Assembly: GCA_937926265.1 (NCBI GenBank)
Contig: CALAZS010000212.1
Coordinates: forward strand, 1-27,266
Length of the DNA: 27,266 nucleotides
Direction of reading: 5' to 3'
Source: an uncultured Gammaproteobacteria bacterium
Lineage (GTDB): Bacteria > Pseudomonadota > Gammaproteobacteria > Chromatiales > Chromatiaceae
Shown: positions 1-6,255 of the stretch, piece after piece
How the letters are laid out: every line of letters begins with the position of its first letter
Position numbering within the stretch: position 1 is the stretch's first letter
Made by a program: the position numbers and the translations under genes
Notes under the pieces: model-generated
Database searches by the model: none
Seen by the model: the letters and a program-made list of their open reading frames with translations, nothing else
What the model was told of the DNA's origin: nothing

Positions 1-407
1 GTCAGGTTTCCCCGGACCACGATCTTCTCATCGTCATTCCTGATAAGAAATACCTGTTCGACTATATCGATATGATCAACTTCAAGCACTGCCCTTAAAT
101 CGACCAGTGCTTTTAACCTGTTTCGCAAAGTGGATTCCGGCAGATCCCACCAGAACCTGGATTTTGCCGAGACCCTGGAAACTTTATCAATGCCATTTTC
201 GTGATAGAGCCACCATGAATTTTTTGATGCTTTAACCAGCAGGTTGCCTGATGCCCAGACTGCCGAGTCGGGGTCATCCAGAATTGAAACACTGTTGGTT
301 ACCGGCTCTTCGGTTTCTATTCTGAATTTTTCCGCCAGCTTATCCAGCAACTGCTGTTGAGTCACGCCTGAGCGAATATGCCAGAATTGATTTTGTGGTA
401 CTGTCAT
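1..407 (-). CDS. N-terminal part of a CYTH/CHAD-like protein (cut by window edge)
   Basis: The ATG is at 407-405 and the frame stays open for 135 codons to the window edge, so only the N-terminus is seen. Segments such as SILDDPDSAVWASGNLLVK, then a tryptophan-rich strand (NSWWLYHENG), then LVDLRAVLEVDHIDIVEQV resemble the CYTH-like N-terminal part of CHAD-domain proteins, where a 'D-x-W/R-L-x-x-x-G-L' segment is followed by 'LRxLxxLRxxR'. CHAD proteins bind inorganic polyphosphate and CYTH enzymes act on triphosphates; whether this copy is active cannot be judged from the fragment. Its start overlaps the stop of the upstream ribbon-helix-helix gene by 4 nt (ATGA), so the two are probably translationally coupled. 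The CYTH/CHAD call rests on pattern resemblance and is moderate at best. Confidence 0.5.
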   Translation of the reverse strand, partial: MTVPQNQFWHIRSGVTQQQLLDKLAEKFRIETEEPVTNSVSILDDPDSAVWASGNLLVKASKNSWWLYHENGIDKVSRVSAKSRFWWDLPESTLRNRLKALVDLRAVLEVDHIDIVEQVFLIRNDDEKIVVRGNL

Positions 408-571
408 TTTTTTCTTTTCTTCAACTTGATATGCCCGTCCAGGTAATCCGCAATAAGTTGCTCGATAATTGCCTGAACACTGGTTTCATTTTCAATCGCC
501 CTGATTTTCAGTTTTTTCAGCATTTTGGCTTCCAGGCGAAGCGAGGTATTTTTCTTTTTTTCCAAAGCCAT
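404..571 (-). CDS. Small ribbon-helix-helix (CopG/Arc-like) DNA-binding protein, 55 aa
   Basis: The short frame opens at ATG 571-569 and ends in TGA at 406-404. After a lysine-rich start, NTSLRLEAKMLKKLKIRAI would form the beta strand and first helix, and ENETSVQAIIEQLIADYL the turn and second helix, the usual order in MetJ/Arc/CopG-type dimers. A basic tail (KLKKRKK) follows. The length of 55 residues is typical of stand-alone ribbon-helix-helix repressors. A short AAGG-type ribosome site lies about 10 nt upstream. The gene is coupled to the CYTH/CHAD-like gene by an ATGA overlap and is preceded by a promoter overlapped by tandem TCAT boxes (656-688), which suggests autorepression. It could instead be the antitoxin-like half of a pair, but the partner is not a recognisable toxin. 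Confidence 0.72.
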   Translation of the reverse strand: MALEKKKNTSLRLEAKMLKKLKIRAIENETSVQAIIEQLIADYLDGHIKLKKRKK

Positions 572-655
572 TATTTTAAGCCTTATTTTTATGCTTTTAT
601 TTTTAACTCTTTAAATTTATCTCTTTTTTTCAGCTATTATCTATGAGTCATCCCT

Positions 656-688
656 TGAAATCATGACGTCATGATTTCATTATGTCAT
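656..688. promoter_or_regulatory. Candidate operator: tandem 8-bp TCAT boxes within a 24-bp perfect palindrome
   Basis: TCAT recurs at 661, 669, 677 and 685, exactly 8 bp apart (boxes TCATGACG, TCATGATT, TCATTATG, TCATCTAG). Positions 656-679 form a perfect 24-bp inverted repeat with core ATCATGACGTCATGAT. An outlying dyad ATGAGTCAT lies at 643-651. An 8-bp tandem spacing is how MetJ-type ribbon-helix-helix dimers stack on DNA. The array covers the predicted -10 and start of the promoter for the 404-571 gene, so the likely ligand is that gene's product. Ligand identity is inferred. Confidence 0.6.
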
Positions 689-706
689 CTAGGAATTTTA
701 TTGCAA
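679..706 (-). promoter_or_regulatory. Candidate sigma70-type promoter for the ribbon-helix-helix/CHAD-like unit
   Basis: Read on minus, TTGCAA (706-701, 4 of 6 to TTGACA) is followed after 16 nt by CATAAT (684-679, 5 of 6 to TATAAT). Transcription would start near 672, leaving a leader of about 100 nt before the ATG at 571. The -35 sits inside a 12-bp palindrome TTATTGCAATAA (698-709). The -10 and predicted start fall within the TCAT box array. This is a consensus match by eye only. Confidence 0.5.
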
Positions 707-737
707 TAATTTTGTTCTTTTTAAATATTTTTTAGTA

Positions 738-778
738 CTCTCGATAAAGAGCTTCTCAGGCCTGACTGGAAGCGAGAG
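738..778. other. Nested inverted repeat downstream of the amphi-Trp gene
   Basis: CTCTCG (738-743) pairs with CGAGAG (773-778), GCTTC (751-755) pairs with GAAGC (769-773), and the centre holds a perfect palindrome TCAGGCCTGA (756-765). The structure lies about 45 nt past the stop of the seven-gene operon and upstream of the next promoter. It has no uridine run on either strand, so it is not a classical intrinsic terminator. It may be a 3'-end processing or stability element. Confidence 0.4.
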
Positions 779-824
779 CTGTCTGCAAAGAGGCGCTGGA
801 ATATTTTAAATTGGGTTTTTGGGC

Positions 825-1088
825 TTACTTGATTTTGATTGCCTTGTCGGCAGGGATTTCCTTTTTGTTATCCCAGCTGATGCGAAGGTTGATTTTACTT
901 TTATCCTCTTCCTCGGATGCCGATATTTTTAAATGCAGCAGACCTTCAGGGTTCAGCGTCAGCACACCATCTTCATCCTCAAGTACCACCTTGCCCTTAC
1001 CGATACCATTGGATATTGCTTTTAACAGGCTTTTGATACTGTTTTGATCCTGCAGGGATTCATGTACAAACTTTGCATTATGCTTCAT
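825..1088 (-). CDS. Amphi-Trp domain protein (GAK-type), 87 aa
   Basis: This small protein is made almost entirely of one amphi-Trp-like domain. A helical half (FVHESLQDQNSIKSLLKAI) is followed by an alternating strand half (GKGKVVLEDEDGVLTLNPEG), then strands ending in INLRISWDNKK, the C-terminal tryptophan that gives the family its name. There is no signal peptide or membrane segment. The family is recognised mainly by its genomic company of ATP-grasp and HprK-like kinase genes; no biochemical role is known to me. Its ATG overlaps the phosphoesterase stop by 4 nt (ATGA), and it is the last gene of the operon. Being small, acidic and last, it could be the carrier or target modified by the enzymes encoded upstream, but that is conjecture. 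Confidence 0.75.
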   Translation of the reverse strand: MKHNAKFVHESLQDQNSIKSLLKAISNGIGKGKVVLEDEDGVLTLNPEGLLHLKISASEEEDKSKINLRISWDNKKEIPADKAIKIK

Positions 1089-2497
1089 GCTGCGTGTGCC
1101 TTTTTCCGATGTTCATGTTTTTGGTGTTTTAGTTGTTTGTGCTTGAGTTTTTTTAATTTGTTCAACGTCATATCCGGTTTAAATAACTTGGCATAAGGAT
1201 AATCAGCGGATATCGCCAGGATATGCCCTTTTGGCTCAATGATGGTGACTCCGGCACCGTAGCCTTTTAATCCTTCTTTCGAGCGGGTATGTGAATCGAC
1301 ACTGGCATCGCATTCAAAATTAAAAACTGATTTCCTCAGCGAGATGCGCTGGCCATTATGCAGGTTACGATGACCATGAATCACTGCACTGATTCCTGCC
1401 CTGCGAATATACCTTGTTCCGTGTGATGTCAGTGGATGATCTACATCACGGTACTTGGTACGTATCGTGTTACATAGCGGACCATAATAAAATGAAAAAG
1501 GCTTATGTTTAAGCGCATACCTGAATTGATGGTTTAAATACTTCACACCTTTGCGGTAAAGGCTTTCGGCAGTTTTGTTATCCAGGCCTGCATGAATAAA
1601 CAGGAATGATCCTGATTGAATACCCAGGCGCATACGCTGATAAAACCAGGCAAATTCGCCATCAGATTCCATGAAAAGCATTTTCCATTTCTCTACAGCA
1701 GCATATACATCCCTGACGTTTAAACCATGGTCTTCACACTGTTGTTCAAAACGGTCATATTTTTTCCTGATCCGGCTTAATTCACGTTTTACCTGGGCTG
1801 GTCGGATATGATCTTTGGCGATATCAGGAAAAAGTTTAAACCAGTCATCAGAAGGAAACAGTCGTTTACGACATTCCTTGCTGTCGGGCATTTTTTTAAG
1901 GTATTTTTCAGAAACATAGTCCTGCCTGATTTCTTTAAGCAATGGAATTATTTTTTGGCCGGTACGAATAAAAAAATGTTCGTTGAAACGATCCTTTTTT
2001 GCATCAACCGCCATCATCCCCAGCAACACCCTGACGTCATGATTACCGGCAAGAATCTCAACATCCGCATCCAGCTTTATCAGGTAATGAATCGTTTTAA
2101 GCAGTTCCAGGGAACTGGGACCCTTATCAAAACAGTCGCCACCAATAACAAATGCCGAATGCTTACCTGCGCTGGTTAATTCAAAATCCATCGGACCGGG
2201 GCCGGTGCGTTTTACGCCACCCGATGCCACCAGTGAATCTGCAAAAGCTATGGCATCAGCATGCAGGTCGCTAAAAAAATAGTGGCGTTTTTTGGGCCAG
2301 CGCCAGGCTTTATCTTCATTGAGCCTTTCCAGCTTACTGACCAGTTTGATATAGCCATCGCCATCGACATTGCCATCATATGCCACTGATTTAAGCTGAC
2401 CGTGCGACCAGTCACGAATTTTGTCTGGCAATTTAGCCCTGAGAAACCGCTTGCCATGGTAATGCGGTACACAGGCATAGACTTTTACGTTTTTCAC
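1085..2497 (-). CDS. PPP-like metallophosphoesterase, 470 aa
   Basis: The calcineurin-like motifs are present in order: FFSDLHAD (D77, H79), GGDCFDKG (119-126), GNHD (151-154), FIHAGLD (H302) and VIHGHRN (H374, H376). This set supports a two-metal phosphohydrolase, closest in style to PPP-type phosphatases or diadenosine polyphosphatases. A helical, charged insert (about 165-290) separates the GNHD motif from the C-terminal histidines and makes the protein much longer than a minimal phosphatase. The C-terminus is a lysine/histidine-rich tail from about 445. The start codon is GTG at 2497-2495, 12 nt after the preceding gene and behind an AGGGG-like site. It sits among kinase-like and phosphatase genes, so it probably removes a phosphoryl group made by the same pathway. 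Protein or small-molecule substrate cannot be told. Confidence 0.85.
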   Translation of the reverse strand: MKNVKVYACVPHYHGKRFLRAKLPDKIRDWSHGQLKSVAYDGNVDGDGYIKLVSKLERLNEDKAWRWPKKRHYFFSDLHADAIAFADSLVASGGVKRTGPGPMDFELTSAGKHSAFVIGGDCFDKGPSSLELLKTIHYLIKLDADVEILAGNHDVRVLLGMMAVDAKKDRFNEHFFIRTGQKIIPLLKEIRQDYVSEKYLKKMPDSKECRKRLFPSDDWFKLFPDIAKDHIRPAQVKRELSRIRKKYDRFEQQCEDHGLNVRDVYAAVEKWKMLFMESDGEFAWFYQRMRLGIQSGSFLFIHAGLDNKTAESLYRKGVKYLNHQFRYALKHKPFSFYYGPLCNTIRTKYRDVDHPLTSHGTRYIRRAGISAVIHGHRNLHNGQRISLRKSVFNFECDASVDSHTRSKEGLKGYGAGVTIIEPKGHILAISADYPYAKLFKPDMTLNKLKKLKHKQLKHQKHEHRKKAHAA

Positions 2498-2509
2498 TAA
2501 TCCAGACCC

Positions 2510-3220
2510 CTAATCAAGCTCTTTAGTGTTTTGCCGACGCACTTTCCATTGCCCGGCAAGCTGGTGCCACTGGTTATTTTCAAATGCGATTACCACGGGT
2601 GTTGCATGGTACATACTGAGTTTTTTGATTTGTTCAAACTCCAACACACCCAGGTGATATGCCGCATGCCTGATTGCCGCACCATGCCCAACAAAAACCT
2701 GGGCTGTATCCTGTTCGAGTTTACCGGCCTGTGCACAGGTTTCAGCGATGTGGCTGGCTACACGCTTTCCAGCATCCATCAAGGACTCGGCCCCCTGTAA
2801 CGGCAGGCAGTAATGACTGTTGCTTTTCCAGTCCGCCGGTGGATTTTCAAAACGCGGGTCTTCCTGTAAAACTTTTTCAATTTGACTCACGGTCAGATTT
2901 GCAGCACTTCCGAGGCCCCGTTCGGCTAGCTCGTCAAAGCCCTTAATCTCGGTGGTTTCTGCGAAGCCCTGTTTAATGATTGATGCCGTCTGCCATGCAC
3001 GTAATAAATTGGAACTGTGAATCAGCGGGCTTAACTGACACTGAAGTTCGTCTAGCATCTGCCTGATACGCTCGACACAGTCTATTGCCTGCTGACGTCC
3101 CTTGTTGTTGAGCGCAAATGGCTGATGCGCACTTGGGGTATCCGCCAACTGGTGATAGTCACCATGGCGAATCAACACTGCCAGCCATTTGCTATTGTGA
3201 CTTTTAATCTGGCTGGCCAT
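2510..3220 (-). CDS. Histidine phosphatase (phosphoglycerate mutase-like) protein, 236 aa
   Basis: The N-terminal LIRHGDY carries the phospho-accepting His19 of the branch. A conserved middle part reads LIHSSNLLRAWQTASII, and the second catalytic histidine is in VFVGHGAAIRHA (H179). An acidic 'ELAERGLG' segment around 97-104 matches the proton donor region. The length fits the general histidine phosphatase family. The start overlaps the stop of the SixA-Nudix gene by one nucleotide (TAATG). This is the second histidine phosphatase domain in the operon and is only distantly like the first, so the two probably have different substrates. No signal peptide is visible, so it should be cytosolic. 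The substrate is unknown. Confidence 0.82.
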   Translation of the reverse strand: MASQIKSHNSKWLAVLIRHGDYHQLADTPSAHQPFALNNKGRQQAIDCVERIRQMLDELQCQLSPLIHSSNLLRAWQTASIIKQGFAETTEIKGFDELAERGLGSAANLTVSQIEKVLQEDPRFENPPADWKSNSHYCLPLQGAESLMDAGKRVASHIAETCAQAGKLEQDTAQVFVGHGAAIRHAAYHLGVLEFEQIKKLSMYHATPVVIAFENNQWHQLAGQWKVRRQNTKELD

Positions 3221-4224
3221 TAAAAATCTTGCTCCCTATATTTATTTGGGTATTTATTCGGGTATGTTTCCAGGTATTCAGGTAACAGCGAAATCATGCG
3301 ACTGACATCCTGGTTTTCAACTTCTTTCATACCCTCTTCAACACTGACCCAGCGTCGTTGACGGTGACTTTCCTGCCATTGTTCCTGGCTGGTCATTTTA
3401 TCAACCCGCATCGGATAAACCTTCACGTCACAATGCGCATCCCATTTCGGGTAGCTGTATTCACCAAGTAATTCAGGCAGGACTTCACCGCTAGCACCGG
3501 CTTCTTCAAACGCCTCTTTCGCTGCAGACTCCCGGGCTGATAACCCCGGATCATGAATACCCTTGGGAATAACCCAATGCCGGTTCTTGCTGGAAGTGAT
3601 GATAAGTACTTCGATGGCACCATTGTTGATTCTGAACGGCACAACAGCCGACTGCCTGTAATAATAAGCCGGCCTTGAACGGCTTTCCTTATTATCGATA
3701 CCTGGAAACGGAAACAGCCTCGGCAGTGTTTTTGGAAAAACCGTGGTTTTGAGTTCTGCCGTTTTGGCTTCAACTTCTTTCCAATCAACATCAAGTTGCA
3801 ACCAGGCCAATGCCGCCGGTGACAGAAGATGACCTTTTTTATTTTTGGGAAGCGGGTTCCAGCAAAGATACTTAAGCAGATCTTCCAAAGAAGGGTTATG
3901 ACCAACCAGCATTACGCGATTGATTTCATCCGGCAATGACTTGACCAGGTATAACAGGTCATCCAGCTCAGCCTGGTAAATGGCCGGATCAATGATAATT
4001 TGCCCGGCATGCATACCGGCGGTTTTGATGGTTTTTTCAGCAGTTCTTCGTGCCCTTACCGCTGGCGATGAAATAACTCTGTCCGGTAACAGGTTGTTTC
4101 TTGCCAGCCAGATACCAATACGCTGGGCATTTCTTTTACCCTTGTCGCGCAGTTCGCGTTCAATGTCTGTTGAGTACCCATCAACATGGGCATGGCCATG
4201 ACGATATATCAGTATCTCACGCAT
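3220..4224 (-). CDS. SixA-type histidine phosphatase fused to a Nudix hydrolase, 334 aa
   Basis: Residues 1-125 are SixA-like: IYRHGHAHVDG (His9), VISSPAVRARRTAE (arginines 57-60) and VGHNPSLEDLL (His109). Residues about 188-320 are a Nudix domain with WVIPKG (217-222) and the box core ESAAKEAFEEAGA (232-244). The first glutamate of the canonical Nudix box is replaced, as in some diphosphoinositol/dinucleotide-type members. SixA removes phosphate from histidine phosphotransfer domains in two-component relays, and Nudix enzymes hydrolyse nucleoside diphosphate-X or inorganic polyphosphate-like compounds. A fusion suggests both act on one pathway. The gene begins 3 nt after the HprK-like gene. 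The C-terminus has a small in-frame duplication (YPNKYPNKY). The domains are certain, the substrate is not. Confidence 0.85.
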   Translation of the reverse strand: MREILIYRHGHAHVDGYSTDIERELRDKGKRNAQRIGIWLARNNLLPDRVISSPAVRARRTAEKTIKTAGMHAGQIIIDPAIYQAELDDLLYLVKSLPDEINRVMLVGHNPSLEDLLKYLCWNPLPKNKKGHLLSPAALAWLQLDVDWKEVEAKTAELKTTVFPKTLPRLFPFPGIDNKESRSRPAYYYRQSAVVPFRINNGAIEVLIITSSKNRHWVIPKGIHDPGLSARESAAKEAFEEAGASGEVLPELLGEYSYPKWDAHCDVKVYPMRVDKMTSQEQWQESHRQRRWVSVEEGMKEVENQDVSRMISLLPEYLETYPNKYPNKYREQDF

Positions 4225-4227
4225 AAT

Positions 4228-5343
4228 TTATTTTGAATCACCCAGAAGGTAATCATGGCAATAGTGGCGTGCCTGTTCAAAGTCGACACGTCCGGTTGCT
4301 TCAAGCACCCGGATATTGCTGAAATACGCAAGATAATCGTCAGGGTTCTGCTGCATATCATCCTGGTAAAAAGCGCCATCCGCAAACTGGTAAAACGGGC
4401 CTGGTGATTTCATAACGGCATTTAACAACTCGCTACGCTCATTGATATCCACCGGGTTAATCTGAAAGCTTTCTTCTGAATCAAACGACCAGTTGAGTAT
4501 CAGGAAAGTATCAATCTTTTGCCTGGTTACGATTTTTCCCTGTCCGTAGACGGCCGTCACATCCACATCATATTTTTCTTCAAGATGCCAAAGCGTTTCT
4601 TTTGGCAGTGCCTGCAATTCTTCAATACGCTGATTTGAAAGCAAAGGCTTGAGGCGATCATTGTTAACAATGGTACCGGGGTTAACACGTGGCAGTTTCG
4701 GTATGCCTGTTGCCATGACGCCGTTTTCAGAGTGGCTTAAAAACAGGCGATCGTTTGTCAGGTATTTAATGTCATCATCTTCCAGCATATGCAGCATGAG
4801 TGTTGATTTTCCACCACCGGAAAAACCGGCTATTGCCATCGCGCGGTTATTTATCACCAGGGCTGAAGCATGACAGATTAATGCACCATGCTGTTGCAGC
4901 CAGTTCATGTACTGGGCATTGATAAAGTTAATCACCTGGTTGTCATATTCATTACACGGACCGATAACCAGTCGGTGAGTTTCATGCTGAAGAAACAGCA
5001 TGCCGGTACGCACCTTTAAAACAAGGCGGGCATCAGCAAGGTCATGGTAAGCATCTTTTCGTCCCGTTTTTCCCGGTTCACGCTTCCAGTCAGTAAACTG
5101 AATACCGGCATCATATACGGGTGACTCAATACAGATAACTTCATCGACAGGTTGCTGCGAATTATTTGTATAAGGGTTCTGCTCAGAAACCACATGCTTG
5201 AAGTATGCTGACAATCTATCAAGTAGCTGTTTGGAATTGGAAGTTATGGCTAACAGGTAGCCATCCATCCCCAGCATCAGTGGTTCAGGTTGTAAAACGA
5301 CGCCAGACAATAACTTTGTTGAAAACTGTTCAGCTGTTTGCAT
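4228..5343 (-). CDS. HprK-related kinase (GAK-type, HprK-related B-like), 371 aa
   Basis: The centre holds an HPr kinase-like P-loop, GFSGGGKST (173-181), preceded by a conserved histidine (ICHASALVI, H158) and followed by YLTNDRLFL, where the aspartate matches the acidic residue of the HprK active site. HPr kinase/phosphorylase phosphorylates a serine of HPr and can reverse the reaction. This protein lacks the N-terminal domain of classical HprK and has long extra N- and C-terminal regions, as in the HprK-related kinases found with ATP-grasp and amphi-Trp genes. No HPr or PTS gene is in the window, so the target is probably different. It starts 24 nt after the ATP-grasp gene with a plain ATG and is followed 3 nt later by the SixA-Nudix gene. 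Confidence 0.82.
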   Translation of the reverse strand: MQTAEQFSTKLLSGVVLQPEPLMLGMDGYLLAITSNSKQLLDRLSAYFKHVVSEQNPYTNNSQQPVDEVICIESPVYDAGIQFTDWKREPGKTGRKDAYHDLADARLVLKVRTGMLFLQHETHRLVIGPCNEYDNQVINFINAQYMNWLQQHGALICHASALVINNRAMAIAGFSGGGKSTLMLHMLEDDDIKYLTNDRLFLSHSENGVMATGIPKLPRVNPGTIVNNDRLKPLLSNQRIEELQALPKETLWHLEEKYDVDVTAVYGQGKIVTRQKIDTFLILNWSFDSEESFQINPVDINERSELLNAVMKSPGPFYQFADGAFYQDDMQQNPDDYLAYFSNIRVLEATGRVDFEQARHYCHDYLLGDSK

Positions 5344-5367
5344 TATTTTTATTCTTTTAACCGGATT

Positions 5368-6255
5368 TTAACCAAGCTCTTTAATTGCATACTCCGCATA
5401 AAGCGATGCAGCATCAATACCGATACCTTCTTTTGCACCTTTAAATCCACCAAAAGCAGACACCTCAAACACTATTGGCCCCAGCTCTGAATCGGCAACA
5501 TCGACCGTGGTGAAATCCATGTTAAACAGTGACTCGGCCTTACTGGCAATTTCAATCGTAGATTCCGGCGGTTCATACAATGCGTATTTGCCGCCGCTGT
5601 TTATCGTGGTGTTCCAGGCATCGCTTTGTGCAACACGCGCATAACTACCCAGGTAATTGCCTCCAAGAAACACCATACCATAGTCACGGCCTGAGAGATT
5701 GAGCTTCTGCTGAATGTACATCATCGGATTGTCCATTTTAAAATCAACCACCTGGGAACGAATTTCATCATCAGGCAACTCAGCGCTGATGACACACATC
5801 CCCCTGGCCTTGGTTGAGTAAAGTGGTTTAAAAACCGCTTCACCAAAATTTTTAACCGCTGCGATGGCCTCATCAACATTTTCGGTTACATTGGTGGCAG
5901 GCATGGGTATAGCGCCGTTGCTCAATGTCATGGTGCATGCAAGCCGGTCAATCATGCGTATGATTTTTTCCGGCGACGTAAACACCCTGACGCCTGCATG
6001 TTCTGCCAGGCGCAGCAACTCAATGCGATCAAGCGTCGCACAGCTGTATTCCTGGCTGATTTTCTTGACCATGATACCGTCAAGTTCACAGAGATTGATG
6101 TCTCCGGCCATTAATCTTGCATTGGCCAGGTCAGCACTGATTTCTGCCATATCCAGCACCAGCCTGAAACCGGTTTTCTGTTCAATTGCATCAGCCAGTA
6201 TTTCAGTAGACCATTTACCGGGTATGCCAATCACGGCGATTTTCAAGGGTTTCAT
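5368..6255 (-). CDS. ATP-grasp enzyme of the GAK type, 295 aa
   Basis: The protein resembles RimK/glutathione synthase-type ATP-grasp ligases. It has an N-terminal Rossmann-like part (IAVIGIPGKWSTEIL), the nucleotide-binding lysine in AVFKPLYSTKARGM (K143), then GRDYGMVFLGGNYLGSYARV and the late metal-binding part VDVADSELGPIVFEVSAFGG (E264). The usual EVN at the end is EVS here, so one magnesium ligand is changed from asparagine to serine. Such enzymes activate a carboxylate with ATP and join it to an amine or thiol, so this could attach an amino acid or peptide-like group to a partner made in the operon. It overlaps the preceding kinase gene by 4 nt (ATGA). The substrate is unknown. Confidence 0.82.
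   Translation of the reverse strand: MKPLKIAVIGIPGKWSTEILADAIEQKTGFRLVLDMAEISADLANARLMAGDINLCELDGIMVKKISQEYSCATLDRIELLRLAEHAGVRVFTSPEKIIRMIDRLACTMTLSNGAIPMPATNVTENVDEAIAAVKNFGEAVFKPLYSTKARGMCVISAELPDDEIRSQVVDFKMDNPMMYIQQKLNLSGRDYGMVFLGGNYLGSYARVAQSDAWNTTINSGGKYALYEPPESTIEIASKAESLFNMDFTTVDVADSELGPIVFEVSAFGGFKGAKEGIGIDAASLYAEYAIKELG

Noticed and set aside
656..679. MetJ met-box operator
   Set aside because: The spacing is alike, but the boxes are TCATGA-like rather than AGACGTCT, and the 55-aa protein is much shorter than MetJ. No methionine genes are nearby.
643..688. TCAT repeats as PhoB boxes
   Set aside because: Pho boxes are CTGTCAT direct repeats about 11 bp apart. Here the period is 8 bp and only GTCAT is sometimes present, which fits a ribbon-helix-helix operator better.
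738..778. Intrinsic terminator for the seven-gene operon
   Set aside because: The stem is interrupted and no T run follows on the minus strand, so it is reported only as a structured element.
811..1047. Open plus-strand frame opposite the amphi-Trp gene
   Set aside because: It is the antisense shadow of a well-supported minus-strand gene and becomes serine-rich low complexity with no ribosome site.
3230..3262. Short tandem repeat near the SixA-Nudix C-terminus
   Set aside because: A roughly 12-bp in-frame duplication (YPNKYPNKY) that looks like simple slippage; noted in the gene entry but not treated as a separate element.
4228..5343. Classical HPr kinase/phosphorylase
   Set aside because: The N-terminal HprK domain is missing, the flanking regions differ, and there is no HPr or PTS gene nearby. 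HprK-related kinase is the better call.
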